Below, one piece after another: positions 46,766-59,300 of a DNA stretch of 64,000 nt (position 1 is its first letter; each line of letters opens with the position of its first letter). A model generated the notes under the pieces. It searched no databases and was not told where the DNA came from. It was given only the letters and a program-made list of their open reading frames with translations. Origin of the DNA: Ottelia alismoides (taxonomy: Eukaryota > Streptophyta > Magnoliopsida > Alismatales > Hydrocharitaceae); NCBI GenBank assembly GCA_037367405.1, contig JAZKJV010006944.1:558001-622000 (forward strand), in the 5' to 3' direction. The position numbers were made by a program, and so were the translations under genes.

Positions 46766-48538
46766 ATGCTAGGTCGTAGGTCTTTGAAAAATCCAGTGCA
46801 ACAACCATTAGAGTATGACCCGGTTTATAGAAGAAAAACCAACCCATCTCCTTCAACTGAGAATTCATCTGTCATAGGAAACATGGGTGAAGAAAGACCA
46901 AACCCTGTGGATCTCATCTTGCATCAATTACAACTGCCGAGAGAAGAAAATGCCACAATCTGCCACACCATAGCACCTCTCATCCGACCACCGCCCATAA
47001 GCACACATTACAACCCGGCTGCAGAGGACTTAGTTCATTGGGTCCAAATCCCGCCTGAAGTAAGAGACTTTGAAATAAAGCCCGCATCACTCTCCTTAAT
47101 CCCAAAGTACTATGGAAATGACTCTGAAGATCCCTTCCTCCACATCCAAGATTTTCGATCTGCTTGTGACACCATGAGTATCCCTGTGGTAGAGAAAGAA
47201 TACATCTACATGAAAGCCTTTGCCAACTCACTCAAAGACAAAGCACTCCAATGGCTCCGAAATTATGGAACCCCACTCACCTCTTGGGACTCCTTAAGAG
47301 AGGCATTCATCAAGAAATACTTCAAAATAGGAAAGACAAATGCCTTGAGACAAGCCATATCATCATTCACTCAGAAAAACAGAGAGCCCATTCACAAAGC
47401 CTGGGAGCGTTTCAAGGAATTACAAAGGAAATGCCCTCATCATGCAATCCCCAAATGGAAATGGGTTCAGATATTTTATGAGGGCATAAATGCATCATTT
47501 AAGAGAGTGATTGATGGCTCATGTTATGGAAACTACATCATCCATGACGAGCATTTTGTTTGGACTTTATTTGAAAATATGGCAGACAATTCGGTGAATA
47601 GTTCCTCAATTGGACAATACAGTGGAAATACGAGGACAGTCAATATCATTAATCATGACAGATCTAGCAATGAGAATCCTGACAGATGGGAAACCCTCTC
47701 AAAACAAATGAACCTCATGACTCAAGCCATAGAAAAATTGGCCATGAATAATCCCTTTAGCCATGAAGTTGACCACACCACCCATAATCAAGACACAAAT
47801 CGTGAGACTGTGAATTGGGTACAGAGAAATCAAGGAGGTGGATATTCAAACAACCACAACACATGGAGAGATCAATCAAATTCTGGATGGAATGGACAGA
47901 ACAACTATCATTTCCAGAATCACACCCAATCCAGACAACCAATGGCACAACCCATAGCTCAACCCTCCACCACTGCGGTAAACACCGATGCCTTGGCTCA
48001 AGCAATACAACAACTAGCTATAGCTCAACAACAGGCCACTGAAGCTCAATAAAAATCCAACTCTGAGAATGCCCGTAAATTTGCCGAGATCAGGTCATAC
48101 ATCCCAGCCTTGTCACCTCAACCGCTGCCCAATCCTAACACCAGCAAGGCTAGTTCATCTGGAGTACTTCAAACTCCACCAGTTGTCAGATCTTTCACCT
48201 CACCACCTGGTTTCCAAAACCAGAATCAAGGATTCTTTACATCTTCTAGGACAAATCAAGGGAACCCACAACAAGCACCTAGAAATCAAGTCAATTTCAA
48301 AATCCCACCCTGTCCAAACCAATCTGCTAATGCTGTCACTTTGAGAAATGGGAAAACCACTTCTGCCTACACCAGACCGCTAGCTTCAGAAGATCAAATT
48401 GACATAGAGGAGGAGGTCGATGATGAAGAGGAGCTAACTAAGACAACCATGCCCCTTCCTATCTCCACATCCATAGCTATCCCCTTTCCCGAAGCTCTTC
48501 ACCGAAGAAAACCTCGATCTTCCACCATCGATCCGTAG
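46766..48538 (+). pseudogene. Athila-type gag
   Basis: The likely start is MLGRRSLKNP at 46766, in frame with two upstream ATG-containing codons that look like leader. The Gag core spans residues about 115-260: DSEDPFLHIQDFRSACDTM, MKAFANSLKDKALQWLRNYG, REPIHKAWERFKELQRKCPH. A Gln/Asn-rich tail follows. No CCHC knuckle is visible. In-frame stops lie at 48050-48052 (TAA) and 48536-48538 (TAG), and the same frame runs on into protease, so gag and pol form one frame. Gag forms the particle and packages RNA. Confidence 0.88.
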
Positions 48539-49140
48539 CTAGAAAAACTATTCTCGAACATTGTCATTGAAATCCCGCTCTTAAAAGCCCTCGAACAAGT
48601 CCCCGCCTTCTCCCTCTTCTTAAAGGAAAAATGCACACCAAAAAGGAAAACAAGAGAAAAGATAAAGGAAAATCAAGAAGAAAAATATGTGCTTCCTCAA
48701 GCCACATCAAATGCCATTTCCCAATTCCTACCCCCCAAGAAAAAAGATCTAGGGGCACCTTTGGTTAAATGCACGATTGGTGAGTTGACCTTCGAGCGCA
48801 CCTTATTAGATAATGGCACCTCAATCAATCTTCTCCCTACCGCCATCCTAGAACACTTTGAATTAGGGAGATCGAAACCTGTTTCAATGATTTTACAAAT
48901 GGCGGATCGCACTGTGAAGAGACCAATATGACTTCTGAAGATGTTATAGTCATAATGCAAGGACATAAATTTCTTGTTGATTTCGTTGTCATGGATATGG
49001 ATTCCCCCAACACACTGAGTGAAACACCCATCATTTTGGGACGACCCTACCTAGATACCGCTAAGGCACATTTTGATTATGAGGAGGGCAAAGTCGAATT
49101 TTCAATCAATGGCAAAACCGTCCCTATTGAGTTGATCATA
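48539..49140 (+). pseudogene. Athila-type aspartic protease
   Basis: LVKCTIGELTFERTLLDNGT leads to the active site at 48809-48823, DNGTS where D-x-G-(A/T)-S is expected, then ILQMADRTVKRPI. A TGA and a one-base shift lie at about 48931-48945, and the other frame continues VDFVVMDMDSP and PIILGRPYLDTAKAHFD. The unusual Asn after the catalytic Asp may be a mutation. The enzyme would process the polyprotein. Confidence 0.82.
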
Positions 49141-50466
49141 CCCAATTCTATTGACTCTGAGACTAAAGACTGTGGTTGGATAGAAAGATGTGCTGTTCAC
49201 AACATACAAAAAGACTTTGCTCCCATCCATCTCACCAAAGACCCTTTAGAGGTTAGTCTGAACACCTCTAGATCCCCCTACAAAAATTCTTCTCATGAAA
49301 TTGCCACATACAATCTGAATCTCGCACTAGAAGCTCCACCATGCCCTCTCACTGGACAAGAAATTGACGAGCTTGATAATGCCTGGGAAACATTAGACTC
49401 TGAACTTACATTGACCTCAACCATGATCATGCCCATGATGGAACCATCATTTGAGACTATTTCTGTAATAGACTCAGAAAAAACTACAACTCTGACTCCA
49501 TCAACAACCACTGTTGAATTAAAACCACTACCCAAAGATATGAAGTATGCTTTCTTGGATGATGCTCACACTCTACCAGTCATTATCAATGCCAACCTAA
49601 ATCATATGCAAGAGAGCCAACTAATGGAGGTTTTGAAAAAGAATTCTCAGGCTATTGGTTGGAAAATAACTGATTTGAAAGGAAGAAGCCCGACATTCTG
49701 TACACACCACATATATTTGCAAAATGACAGTAAACCCTCTTGAGAAATGCAAAGGCAGTTGAATCCTAATCTACGAGAGGTTGTGAAGAATGAAATATAC
49801 AAGTAGTCGAGTGCCGGCATCATTTATCCGATAGCCGACAGTCCTTGGATTAGTCCCCTCCTGGTTGTCCCTAAGAAAGCTGGATTAACAATTGTGAAAA
49901 ATGAGAAAGGAGATGATATCCCTACTCGGGTGGCAACATCTTGGAGATTCTGTGTCGATTATAGAAAACTCAATAAGGCTACACGAAAAGACCACTTTCC
50001 ATTGCCATTCATTGACCAAATCATTGAGAAGCTAGCCGGAAAAGAATTTTTTTGCTTTCTTGATGGATATTCCGGTTATAACCAAATAGCCATAGCACCA
50101 GAGGATCAAGACAAAACCACTTTCACTTGTCCATTTGGAACATATGCCTTTCACCGCATGCCTTTTGGATTATGTAATGCTCCAACAACATTTCAAAGAT
50201 GCATGATGGGAATTTTCACTGATATGATCGACGATTTTATGGAAGTATTTATGGATGATTTCTCTATTTTTGGAGACTCTTTTGAGGAAACACTAGGATT
50301 TTTGGATAGAGTCCTCCAGAAATGCGTTGAAGTGAACTTGATATTATCTTGGGAGAAATCACATTTTATGGTAAAACATGGGATTGTGTTAGGACATGTT
50401 GTGTCAAAGAAAGGAATGGAAGTGGATACATAAAAAATTGAGACAATCACCCATTTAAGTCCACCA
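49141..50466 (+). pseudogene. Athila-type linker and reverse transcriptase
   Basis: An acidic linker (49141-49500), KPLPKDMKYAFLDDAHTLP (about 49524), stops at 49741-49743 (TGA) and 49804-49806 (TAG), then RT: WRFCVDYRKLNKATRKDHFP, FLDGYSGYNQIAIAPEDQDK, FMDD at 50248-50259, LILSWEKSHFMVKHGIVLGH. A TAA at 50431-50433 follows. The catalytic residues are intact between stops. Confidence 0.9.
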
Positions 50467-51117
50467 GTGAACATAAAAGGTGTAAGGTCCTTCCTAGGTC
50501 ATGTTGGCTTTTACCGTCGCTTCATCAAAGACTTTTCAAAAATTTCCCGCCCTCTCACCAAACTACTTGAAAAGGACCAAGATTTCACATTCACTGAGGA
50601 AGCATACGAGTCCTTCAACACACTAAGGAAAATCATCACTGAAGCACCCATACTACAACCCCTTGATTGGAACTGTGAATTTGAAATCATGTGTGACGCT
50701 TCTGATTATATCGTTGGGGCAGTATTGGGTCAAAGGAAAGATGGAAAACCCTATGCCATCCACTATGCCAGCAAGACCCTAGATGATGCTCAAAGGAACG
50801 ACACTTTGACTGAGAAAGAATTGCTGGCTGTGGTATTTTCACTAGAGAAATTTCGATCTTACATCCTAGGATCCCACATTATTATCTACACAGACCACTC
50901 TGCTTTGAAATATCTCTTCACAAAAACCGATGCTAAGCCTAGACTCATTAGGTGTGTTTTACTTCTCCAAGAATTTGATTTAGAGATTCGAGATAAAGCA
51001 GGAGCAAAGAATGTCATAGCCGATCACCTTTCAAGAATCCCTTCCCCAAACACAGACACAATCCCAATTTCTGAAAATTTTCCAGACGAAAGTATCATGT
51101 ATGTTTCTCAACTCCCT
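50467..51117 (+). pseudogene. Athila-type RT connection and RNase H
   Basis: [20 protein letters not shown], then RNase H with [34 protein letters not shown] and [13 protein letters not shown], all three acidic metal ligands kept. It ends at [10 protein letters not shown] and a TAG at 51118-51120, where the sibling at 41420 reads Trp. It degrades RNA in hybrids during copying. Confidence 0.9.
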
Positions 51118-51120
51118 TAG

Positions 51121-52399
51121 TATGCCGACATTGTCAATTACATCGTCACTTCCACATTTCCTGATGATTGGCCAAAATATAAGAAAGACAAAACCAAATC
51201 CCAAGCCCGATACTATCACTAGGAAGACCCTTTGCTCTTCAAAGAGGGTACTGATTTGATATGGAGACGATGCATCCTCGAATCTAAAGTCAACGATGTC
51301 CTAACTCACTACCACACTTCTGGGTGTAGGGGACACCACTCAGGGAAGCGCACAGCCGCTAAAGTCTTACAATGTGATTTCTACTGGCCCACACTCTTTA
51401 ATGATGCCCATCATTTTGCTCAATCTTGTCCTACCTGTCAGACTAATGGAACAATGAACCGTCGTAACATGATGCTCCTCCAAACCGTACATATAGTCGA
51501 GATCTTTAATACTTGGGGAATAGACTTCATGGGACCTTTCACCACATCACATGGTTACCAACACATTCTTCTCGCTGTTGATTACATCTCTCGTTGGGTA
51601 GAAGCAATTCCCACTCGTGCTGCTGATAGCAAAACCATTGTCAAGTTCTTGAACGGCCTATTCTCTCGATTTGGATTGCCAAAGGTGGTCATTAGTGATG
51701 GGGGCACCCACTTTCTTAATGCTTCAGTCAAGAATTTACTCTAGAAAAATGGAGTCGAACACCGTGTCTCAACTACCTATCACCCATAGACTAATGGAAT
51801 GGCCGAGCTGTTAAACCGAGAAATCAAGACCATCCTCCAAAAAATTGTTCGCTCTGATCGTAAAGACTGGTCCCAACACTTACCTTCTGCTCTCTGGGCC
51901 TACCGCACCGCTTTCCGCACACCCTTAGGTATGAGCCCATTTCGGTTAGTCTATGGAAAGTCGTGTCACCTCCCTGTAGTGGTCCACCACAAATCACTTT
52001 GGGCAATCAAGAAATGCCATCTGGATTATGACGAGTCTGGGAAGAGATGACTATTGGACTTATCTGAACTTGAAGAATTGAGATCACAAACCTATGATAA
52101 CAACTGTTATACAAAGAGAAATCAAGTTGTGGTACGATGCCAACATTTCGAGGAAAATATTCAAGGAAAATCAAAAAGTGTGGCTATTTGATGCAAAACT
52201 GAAGTTATTTCCAGGAAAACTGAGATCGAAATGGAAAGGACCATACAATGTAACTCAAGTATTCGATAATGGCTCGATAGAAATTTCTGACCCAAACACT
52301 AAAGCCACTTTCAGAGTCAATGGTCAAAGACTAAAACACGTTGTTGAACCATCTGGTCCTATGCCTGTTTGCACAACATACCTTCTGCAGGAAAAATGA
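51121..52399 (+). pseudogene. Athila-type integrase
   Basis: HHCC zinc part (LTHYHTSGCRGHHSGK to CPTCQTNG, 51300-51450), catalytic Asp at 51523, Asp at 51697 (VISDGGTHF) and Glu at 51805 ([10 protein letters not shown]). The C-terminal part includes RSKWKGPYNVTQVFDNGSIE and ends TTYLLQEK at a TGA (52397-52399). Stops at 51220, 51742 and 51787 (TAG) and 52048 (TGA), and a frameshift near 52090. No chromodomain. Confidence 0.9.
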
Positions 52400-53973
52400 A
52401 CCACCACATTGCGTAGCTGAGGCGTTAAATCATGCACTCTCGTGAGCCTCCCCTCACAGGTATCTTTTCGTTTTACTGCTCGCATGTTTATTTTCACTGC
52501 ATTGCATTAGATAAGTATGTGGGTATCCCTCTGCATTACATTCCAAAAATTAAAAAAATACAAAAACAAAAATATATTTCACATCCCTTCTGATCCTCCT
52601 ATTGCACATTGTCTTCACCATGAGGACATGGTTTTAAGTATGGGGGGGTGTCTGCATAGTTTTTCAAAATTGCATACTCTTTCAAACAAAAACTCTCTCT
52701 TTTGCAAAAATTCCCCTAAAAATATTTTCAAAAGCAAGAAAACCACCAAAAATACATCCTTCCTAGTTTTATCCTATTTTGAGAAATCAGATTTTCACTG
52801 CATAAATCATAGACTGAGGTTGAGTTGACCCTAATACACTTAACTTTATCAGAATTTCACTAGGCATGAGTTTTTCAGGTCCAAATTGACTTTATTCTCT
52901 CAGTTCCACTAACTCTATTGGTGAATGAACTTTTGTATCTAACTAGATCATCTAAGAAGCTAGTAGCACTCTTAAACTCTTCAGTGGATATTAAGCAAAT
53001 GCACACTGCACTTAGCTTGATTGAGTTTATTTTACGAGATACAATTACAATCTAGTTGAGGTGAGGAACTGTCCTCTTGGTTGTGCCAATGCCTGAAGCT
53101 TATCTATAGCTAATGAAGGAACTTGACTCAGGAGCAACATGATCTCTCTAGTCTAAGTATGTCAGCAAATAAGCCAGTATCGTGCCTCCAAAGTCAATAT
53201 TAAGACGATACTACCTTTTGATGCCAAAACCCAAGACAAAAACACCACAAAAAGGCATATCACAATACAAATGCCAAAAACCACCAATCATGCATAGTTA
53301 CGCAAAGCAAAAGCAAGGAAAGAAGACCACCAAATAACCCTTCTCCACCAAAAAGCCGTGGTAGCAGCCCAATGATGCTACCTAAATTCTTAAAAGAGGC
53401 CCAAAGATGCTCTGCAAAAGGAAAAAAGTGAGAGCAACGGACCAAAGCGGTCTACGGAAAACCCCGAAAATTAAAGTCCCATTCTCCAAGCATTATGACA
53501 TACTGTTTATGCTGACATACTTGGGTGAAAGAGAATATGCATAAATTCAGGTAAGGACTGAGTTTATATGACCAGGGAATCATTCGGTACCTTGATAGAT
53601 TGTGTTGTTAGCTCGTTCTCTCGACTCACAAAAGCTAAAACTATCACTAACACTGTTTATATCCACTCAAGGTCAAAGAGAATACATGTTTCTTAGGGAT
53701 GAGCTGACCTGATCGACCTTCTGAAACTATGTCTGATTTTGTTGGAACTGAGAGGTTGTTGAAACTACAAAACTCAAGCCAAGTTGACTATTCGAACAAA
53801 TCATTAATCCATGGGTCTACTCTACTGAAGTCTGTGTATTTGTGTAGTCATGAACCGAAAACTCGAAGACTTTGTTGGTGTGTCTGCTGCAAACCCTCAC
53901 CAGATTTATCTTGGCTATGCTCCTTGTCCTTCATTATTACTTATCTTATTCTTGCTCGGGACTAGCAAGACTT
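52400..53973 (+). other. Long 3' UTR of the complete element
   Basis: About 1.6 kb without a gene. It holds an internal PPT-like site at 52636, AT-rich TTTCAAAA-type sequence after it (52660-52760), and mixed sequence to the true tract. It resembles 43151-44141 plus 55766-56332 of the outer element. Frames up to 103 codons show no similarity I know. Confidence 0.7.
52636..52648 (+). other. Internal PPT-like site
   Basis: AAGTATGGGGGGG followed by TGTC, preceded by GAGGACATGG as at 43128-43137. It stronger fits a tract than the real one (five G) 1.3 kb further on. Confidence 0.75.
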
Positions 53974-53984
53974 AAGTATGGGGG
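53974..53984 (+). other. Polypurine tract
   Basis: AAGTATGGGGG two bases before the 3' LTR, in the context GGGACTAGCAAGACTT shared with 56320-56332. Confidence 0.88.
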
Positions 53985-53986
53985 TA

Positions 53987-55760
53987 TGATGATTACAATA
54001 TATACAGAGATAATATGATCAAATTATGTGATATACAACCTAAATGATTGATCTATAAACTCCAAATTCACATAATCTATATTCCTCACATACAACAGAG
54101 AAAATATCCATAAATTGCACACAATCAATTATATCTCTGCATAAATCAACCAATCATGATTTTGTAGTCAAGTAAAATGTTTTCAAAAATATCGATTACT
54201 TGTTTTATTTATTTTATGATTCCTAATCATTCTTGGAAGTGTATTATGATTGAATATAACACATTAATTTGACTCTACAAAACCTCACTTTTTATTGGGA
54301 AGAAAAGGGGAGGGAGGATAGTATAAATTACCCACTCATTATAGCATGGATAAAGCCTCCCACGTACAACCCATTGCCTTCCACATACATGGAGCCCCAT
54401 GACCACCCCTTCCCCATGCATATTCATTTAATTCTTGTCTTTACTTGCATGGCAACTAACTAGGCATAGCCGCATATTGCATGTATAAAAAAGACCCCTT
54501 GCACTCACGCACAAGGATCTGTCACGTACTCGACCTCCCTCTCACGCACTATCTCTCTTTTTCTTGCCATATACTATCTTTCTCGTTTTGTTGTCTTTGG
54601 CAGGCACAAGGCTAGAAGCTCGTCTCCAGTCATCTTCTAGTCCACGTGAACATGCGTGGGCTTCAGGCTAGCATCTCCTCTGCGCGCAGCCGGTCACCGT
54701 CTTCCTGTCGTGCATCTTCGTCTCCACCGTGCTTCCCTGAGCGCTCCCCCACGCTACAGCCTCCCTCCATCGCCCCCTATTTAGCTGCGGTATGTGTGAG
54801 TGTGACCCGTGCAGTCGCTGTCCTTGTACGTGTCCAGCAGCCCGTGCTGCAGTCACCAGCTATCTCCTCTGCGAGCCTCCGGCCACGTAGCCGCAAACTC
54901 TTCCACCGTGTGCGACCAGCAGCTCCCCCGTGCATTTCGGCACTTCCTCCATTACAACGTGTAGCCACTGGTTCCCTCTTGTGCGACCAGCAACACCCCC
55001 AGTTGGCCTGTGCACCCCTGCACACGACTTTCACCCGACCCCCGTTTCCCTGCATACAACTCGCAACGGTTTCAGCAGTCAATCTATGCACCACCGTCTC
55101 TCACGTGTTCGAGTCTTTTGTGTTGCCGTCTATCAATTTCGCACTGACCACGCGACCTCTTACCTTAGGCGTCACCATTGCTCGTGCACCACTTGCTCTT
55201 CACCAAAGCTATCGCACTCCAACGTGCCACCGTGCATTTCCATCAGCCTCCAGTATCAAGCCCGCACTCCATTATTGTTCTTTTCTAGTGTAAAAGATAG
55301 GAGCTCATACACTCTCTCATCTTTTTTATTAAGCATTCATATTTTCTATCTACTCTTGAATCATTTCGTTACTTGGAAAATGTTTGTTGCACTAAATATG
55401 AAATTGTCTCATTGAATCTGTTTATTATGACCATATCTTTGACATTATTAATCACACCAATTTTAGCTTTGTCAGTTTCATAATTAGTCTGATCTTATTT
55501 AGTGTGCATTACAATCCCTAATCTCTCTTAGTCTTTACATATAACTAGTGTGATCTAGTCTTGCTCATTAAAATAAGTTGTCCATACTACATTGCGAACT
55601 TGCTAAGTTCCTGTGGATTCGAACCTCTACTTGCCATAGGCATTTTGTATGTCTCCATTGTGCTCGTAGTTGTATCTTTATTTGTTTGACCTTGATTATT
55701 TGTGGTAACACAACGACTTGATAAAAACACTTTCTTAGACCGCGAAAAATCTAGTCAACA
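53987..55760 (+). repeat. Athila-type 3' LTR
   Basis: TGATGATTAC to GTCAACA, 1774 bp, with differences from the 5' LTR scattered along its length, many of them C/T or G/A. TATA box at 54484-54491. Long frames in the C-rich part (54646-55293 and 54930-55415 plus, 54777-55094 minus) are in the same place as in the left LTR. Confidence 0.96.
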
Positions 55761-55765
55761 TGTAT
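55761..55765 (+). other. Target-site duplication, right copy
   Basis: TGTAT, identical to 44142-44146. Confidence 0.93.
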
Positions 55766-56332
55766 ATAGTCAAATAAAGCAGAGCTTATGTTACACATGA
55801 CCATCTCATGAAGCTCACAGCGGGAGACTCAGCTACACTGGTTAGAGCTCCCAAGGATACATGACTATACTAGTCATGGTCCATTCTCTTCTTCCCCCTC
55901 TTCTTGAGCCAGTTATACTAACTTATAAGGGAATACCCCGCTCCTCGAGGAAAGAGTTGCTAGACCGATGCATTAGAATTACCGAGTTGAGGGAGGTTGT
56001 TTCTTTATCATTTCTGAGGTTGGGAGCTACATATCACTTGCACGGTACATGGAAAGATTCATGGTCATTAGAGTTTGTGTACGTATACTTGTTCTTATCT
56101 GGTTTATTGAGGAGACTTGACCATAGATTGGTGGAACTTAGAGGCTATTAAGTTTTAAGCTTAAGTCCGAATAAGGTTCCTACAAATTATAATCCAAAGG
56201 TTTGACCGAGCTCCATATTTCAAATTAATGAAGGAAATTTTAATAATCAACGTTGATTTCCCATCGTTTTCTTTTTCTTTCTCTTTTGCACTTATTTTTC
56301 AAATAAGTGTTTGCTAAGGGACTAGCAAAAGT
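55766..56332 (+). other. Outer Athila-type 3' UTR, second part
   Basis: Continues the UTR interrupted at 44141. A 96-codon frame (55861-56151) is open but matches nothing, and it sits where the sister element has only UTR. Confidence 0.6.
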
Positions 56333-56346
56333 AAAGTATAGGGGGG
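56333..56346 (+). other. Polypurine tract of the outer element
   Basis: AAAGTATAGGGGGG directly before TGATGAATCC, the LTR start. Confidence 0.85.
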
Positions 56347-59300
56347 TGATGAATCCCCATTCATCACTCTTTATTCCTTTATTTTATCTAGAAATCTTGG
56401 TAAAATACCATGTAAATATTTGTAAATAGAATAAATTGTCAAAATGCATGCTTCATGTAAATAGCCATAATTAGCATGTTTTTGTGTAAAAATAAAGGAA
56501 TACAGAAATAAAGAAAAAGAGGGAAATATTTAGAATAAATATTGAGTGATCCGAGCCCAAGGGAGGGCCAATCATTGGCCTGACAGCAAAATAAAATAAG
56601 TAGAGAGAGATATGGCCATTCTTCTTTGTACAAATATTCCCCCTTTTTATGTACATATTTTATTTTCATAAAAAAATATATTTATGTGTTACTTTTAATT
56701 TGTATATATTTATAAAAATAAAATAAAAATTAGAAAAATAAAACAAAAATAAATTCTCTCTCTTACCCTTGTATATACCATGTATATATGTACATTCACC
56801 TATTTATTTTTTCCTTGTAAATACATAAAAAAATTAACTAAAAATCATTTTACATCCCAAATTTTATGTTGTAAATAAATAAAATATAAATTATGGATAA
56901 TTGTACAATAATAAACAAATAAAGATAAAAATAAAAAATACCTTGGTATTTTTACCATATATAATAATATACTTTGTATATTCACTGATTTATTTTTCAA
57001 AAAAATAAATAAAAATCACAAAAAATGTTTTTCAAATAAATAAACATTTTTCATTTTGAAAATATTTTGAAATAAGGCCATTTAATATTTTTTAATTGAA
57101 TTTCTAAGTAATTATGAAATGGCGCACTCTGATTAGTCCACGGGGGATGTTGACCCCCTGTCAACTCTCCCCCCAGGACCACCTCTTCACGGATCCACGT
57201 CGCCTACCCAACTTCACCAATTTTTCCAGACGTGATCCGCTTCCCATTTACCCAAACCCCGGGCCCCGATTGCAGCTCCTACATCGATGATTCACGCCCG
57301 CTCTTCTTCCTAGGGATCCGAGCCTCGTGATGCGCGCCTGACTCCCATCTTCTCGAACCTCCACTCCTATATAGCCTCGCCTCCCGCCGCATTTTACCGC
57401 ACCTTCAGCCACTCTCTTCGACTCCCAGGACCACCACCTTCTTTCCTTGAGTGACAACAAGCCCTAGGAGGTGTTACAACGAGGATAGAGGCGCCCTAGC
57501 CCCAGGTCCAGTGGTCATCGCCGCCGTGCTACGCCATCGGCGAGCTCGAGCCTCTGGAGGTGTCGCTCCATCGAGGCGAAGATCATAGGAGATCCAGCAT
57601 CTCTTCCACAGATGTTTCCCTCCATCTTTCGCTCCGCCAGCTCCGCCCTAGTGGTTGGAGCTCCGCTATCTCATTTTAGCCGTATAGATAAGCTCACTGA
57701 CCCATCGTCACCTTCCTTCCACGATCTGATCACCTAGATCTTGGCTATCCGAGCTAAGATCGAGCTCGGTCCCTTCCATCGCCTCTGTTGGGACCCTCCT
57801 TCGCCAAATCACCCCGCTTCTCTTTGCTGTTTCTCAAATAACCCATGCCGGAGTCTTCCTTCGAACATGAGCTTTCCTTTGCAGGTGAATAAGTGCGAGT
57901 TACCCCCTGAGTCGCATCTCGCATACCTCGTCGGAGTCATTGAGGTCCTCCCTCCCTCGCGGAAGATCGGACCGTTGGGAGCTTCACTGGCCACCACTAC
58001 CCGACGCGGATCGTCATCGCGAGACGAACCCTCCTTCCCCATCTTCCATCGGACTCTCGGAGCACTCCCAGCTCACCGGAGAAGATCGCCCAGGAGGAGT
58101 TCATCCAGACCATCTCTCCACCGTCGGATCGCACCTCACGTCCAGACTTCATCAGAGCCGTTTGTCGCCTGCCTCTAACAGGCCGTTAGATCCACGATCT
58201 AACGGTCACATGCACCCCACGTTCACCCTCGTACCAGGATTGTTCGATCTTCCCGAAGGCATCATCAGAGTCGTACGCCCATCAGCTAGTCCCCGCCTGA
58301 CACGTCACCCCTCACGCAACCCGCATGTGCTTTGGCTGGGTAATTTGTGCTGGACCCCCTGCATTTTCTTTCAGTTATTGTTTAGTCTATTAAATAAATT
58401 AGTACACTTGGATAATTTGCATATAAGGACCTATAGTTTATTATATTTGCACTTTATTCCCTATTTTGTGGATGCACGTGCTTCGACACATGACTTTTGT
58501 GGGCTTTTTGCATGTTTAGGGCTTGGGTTGTTGACTGTTATGGTTTGAACTTATATTTTAGATATTTGCATATATACCCCTGTGCGTACTAGAATTGGAG
58601 CATGTGTCGAATTTCGTGTGAAATTTACAGTTGAAGCCCTATACTTTCTGCACGTATTTCTTTTTAGCCCCTGAAATTTATTTTTCTTGGAAATAGGTCC
58701 ATGTGTGTTGTGCCATGCTTATTTGTTGAATAAAATATCAAATCAACATTAAATTTGGTGAAATTTGGATACATGTCTCCTGCCGCTGTGTAAAAATTTC
58801 ACTAATTTTTTAGGAAATTTTTATTTTTGTTTACTATTTTTAAAAAAATCAAAAACCTCTATTTTCGCTATTGTTTGAATTGAAAAATCAACTAAAATAT
58901 TAAATACCACCCAAAAAATCTAAAAAATGTAGGTTCTGTTTGTTTTTGTATTCACTTGCTTCATTCCACATTTTGTTGCATTAGGATATATAAAAACCAT
59001 AAAAATTGAAAACACCTAAAAATCTTATAAAAATCAGAAAAAGTTCTAAGAAAATAAAAAAAATGCAATTTCATCTCCTGTAGATTAGTTTGCATTTGTA
59101 GTTTGATATTAAATTGTCTCCAGTTTTTTAGAGGTTATTTATCTATTTTTAAATAACCTTTCAAGTCTGGCTACACATTAGTTCCATGTTTTTGCCTTTT
59201 TCTATTTTTATAAAATCAATAAAAAATTATAAAAGTATGGGGAAATTACCAAAAACACTAAAAAATTGTAAAACCCAAAAATATTTTTATTGCATTTTTC

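Larger units (their letters stand above)
44147..55760 (+). mobile_element. Complete Athila-type Ty3/Gypsy element
   Basis: 11614 bp: LTR, tRNA-Asp PBS, leader, gag, protease, RT, RNase H, integrase, 1.6 kb 3' UTR, polypurine tract, LTR, inside a TGTAT duplication. LTRs are 1772 and 1774 bp and differ at roughly one base in 18 by eye, so the insertion is not recent but is younger than its host element. About ten in-frame stops and two or three frameshifts disable it. Confidence 0.95.

Noticed and set aside
57741..58548. 145- and 202-codon frames as host genes
   Set aside because: They overlap in different frames in a GC-rich LTR core, are low in complexity (Ser, Pro, Arg) and have no domain.
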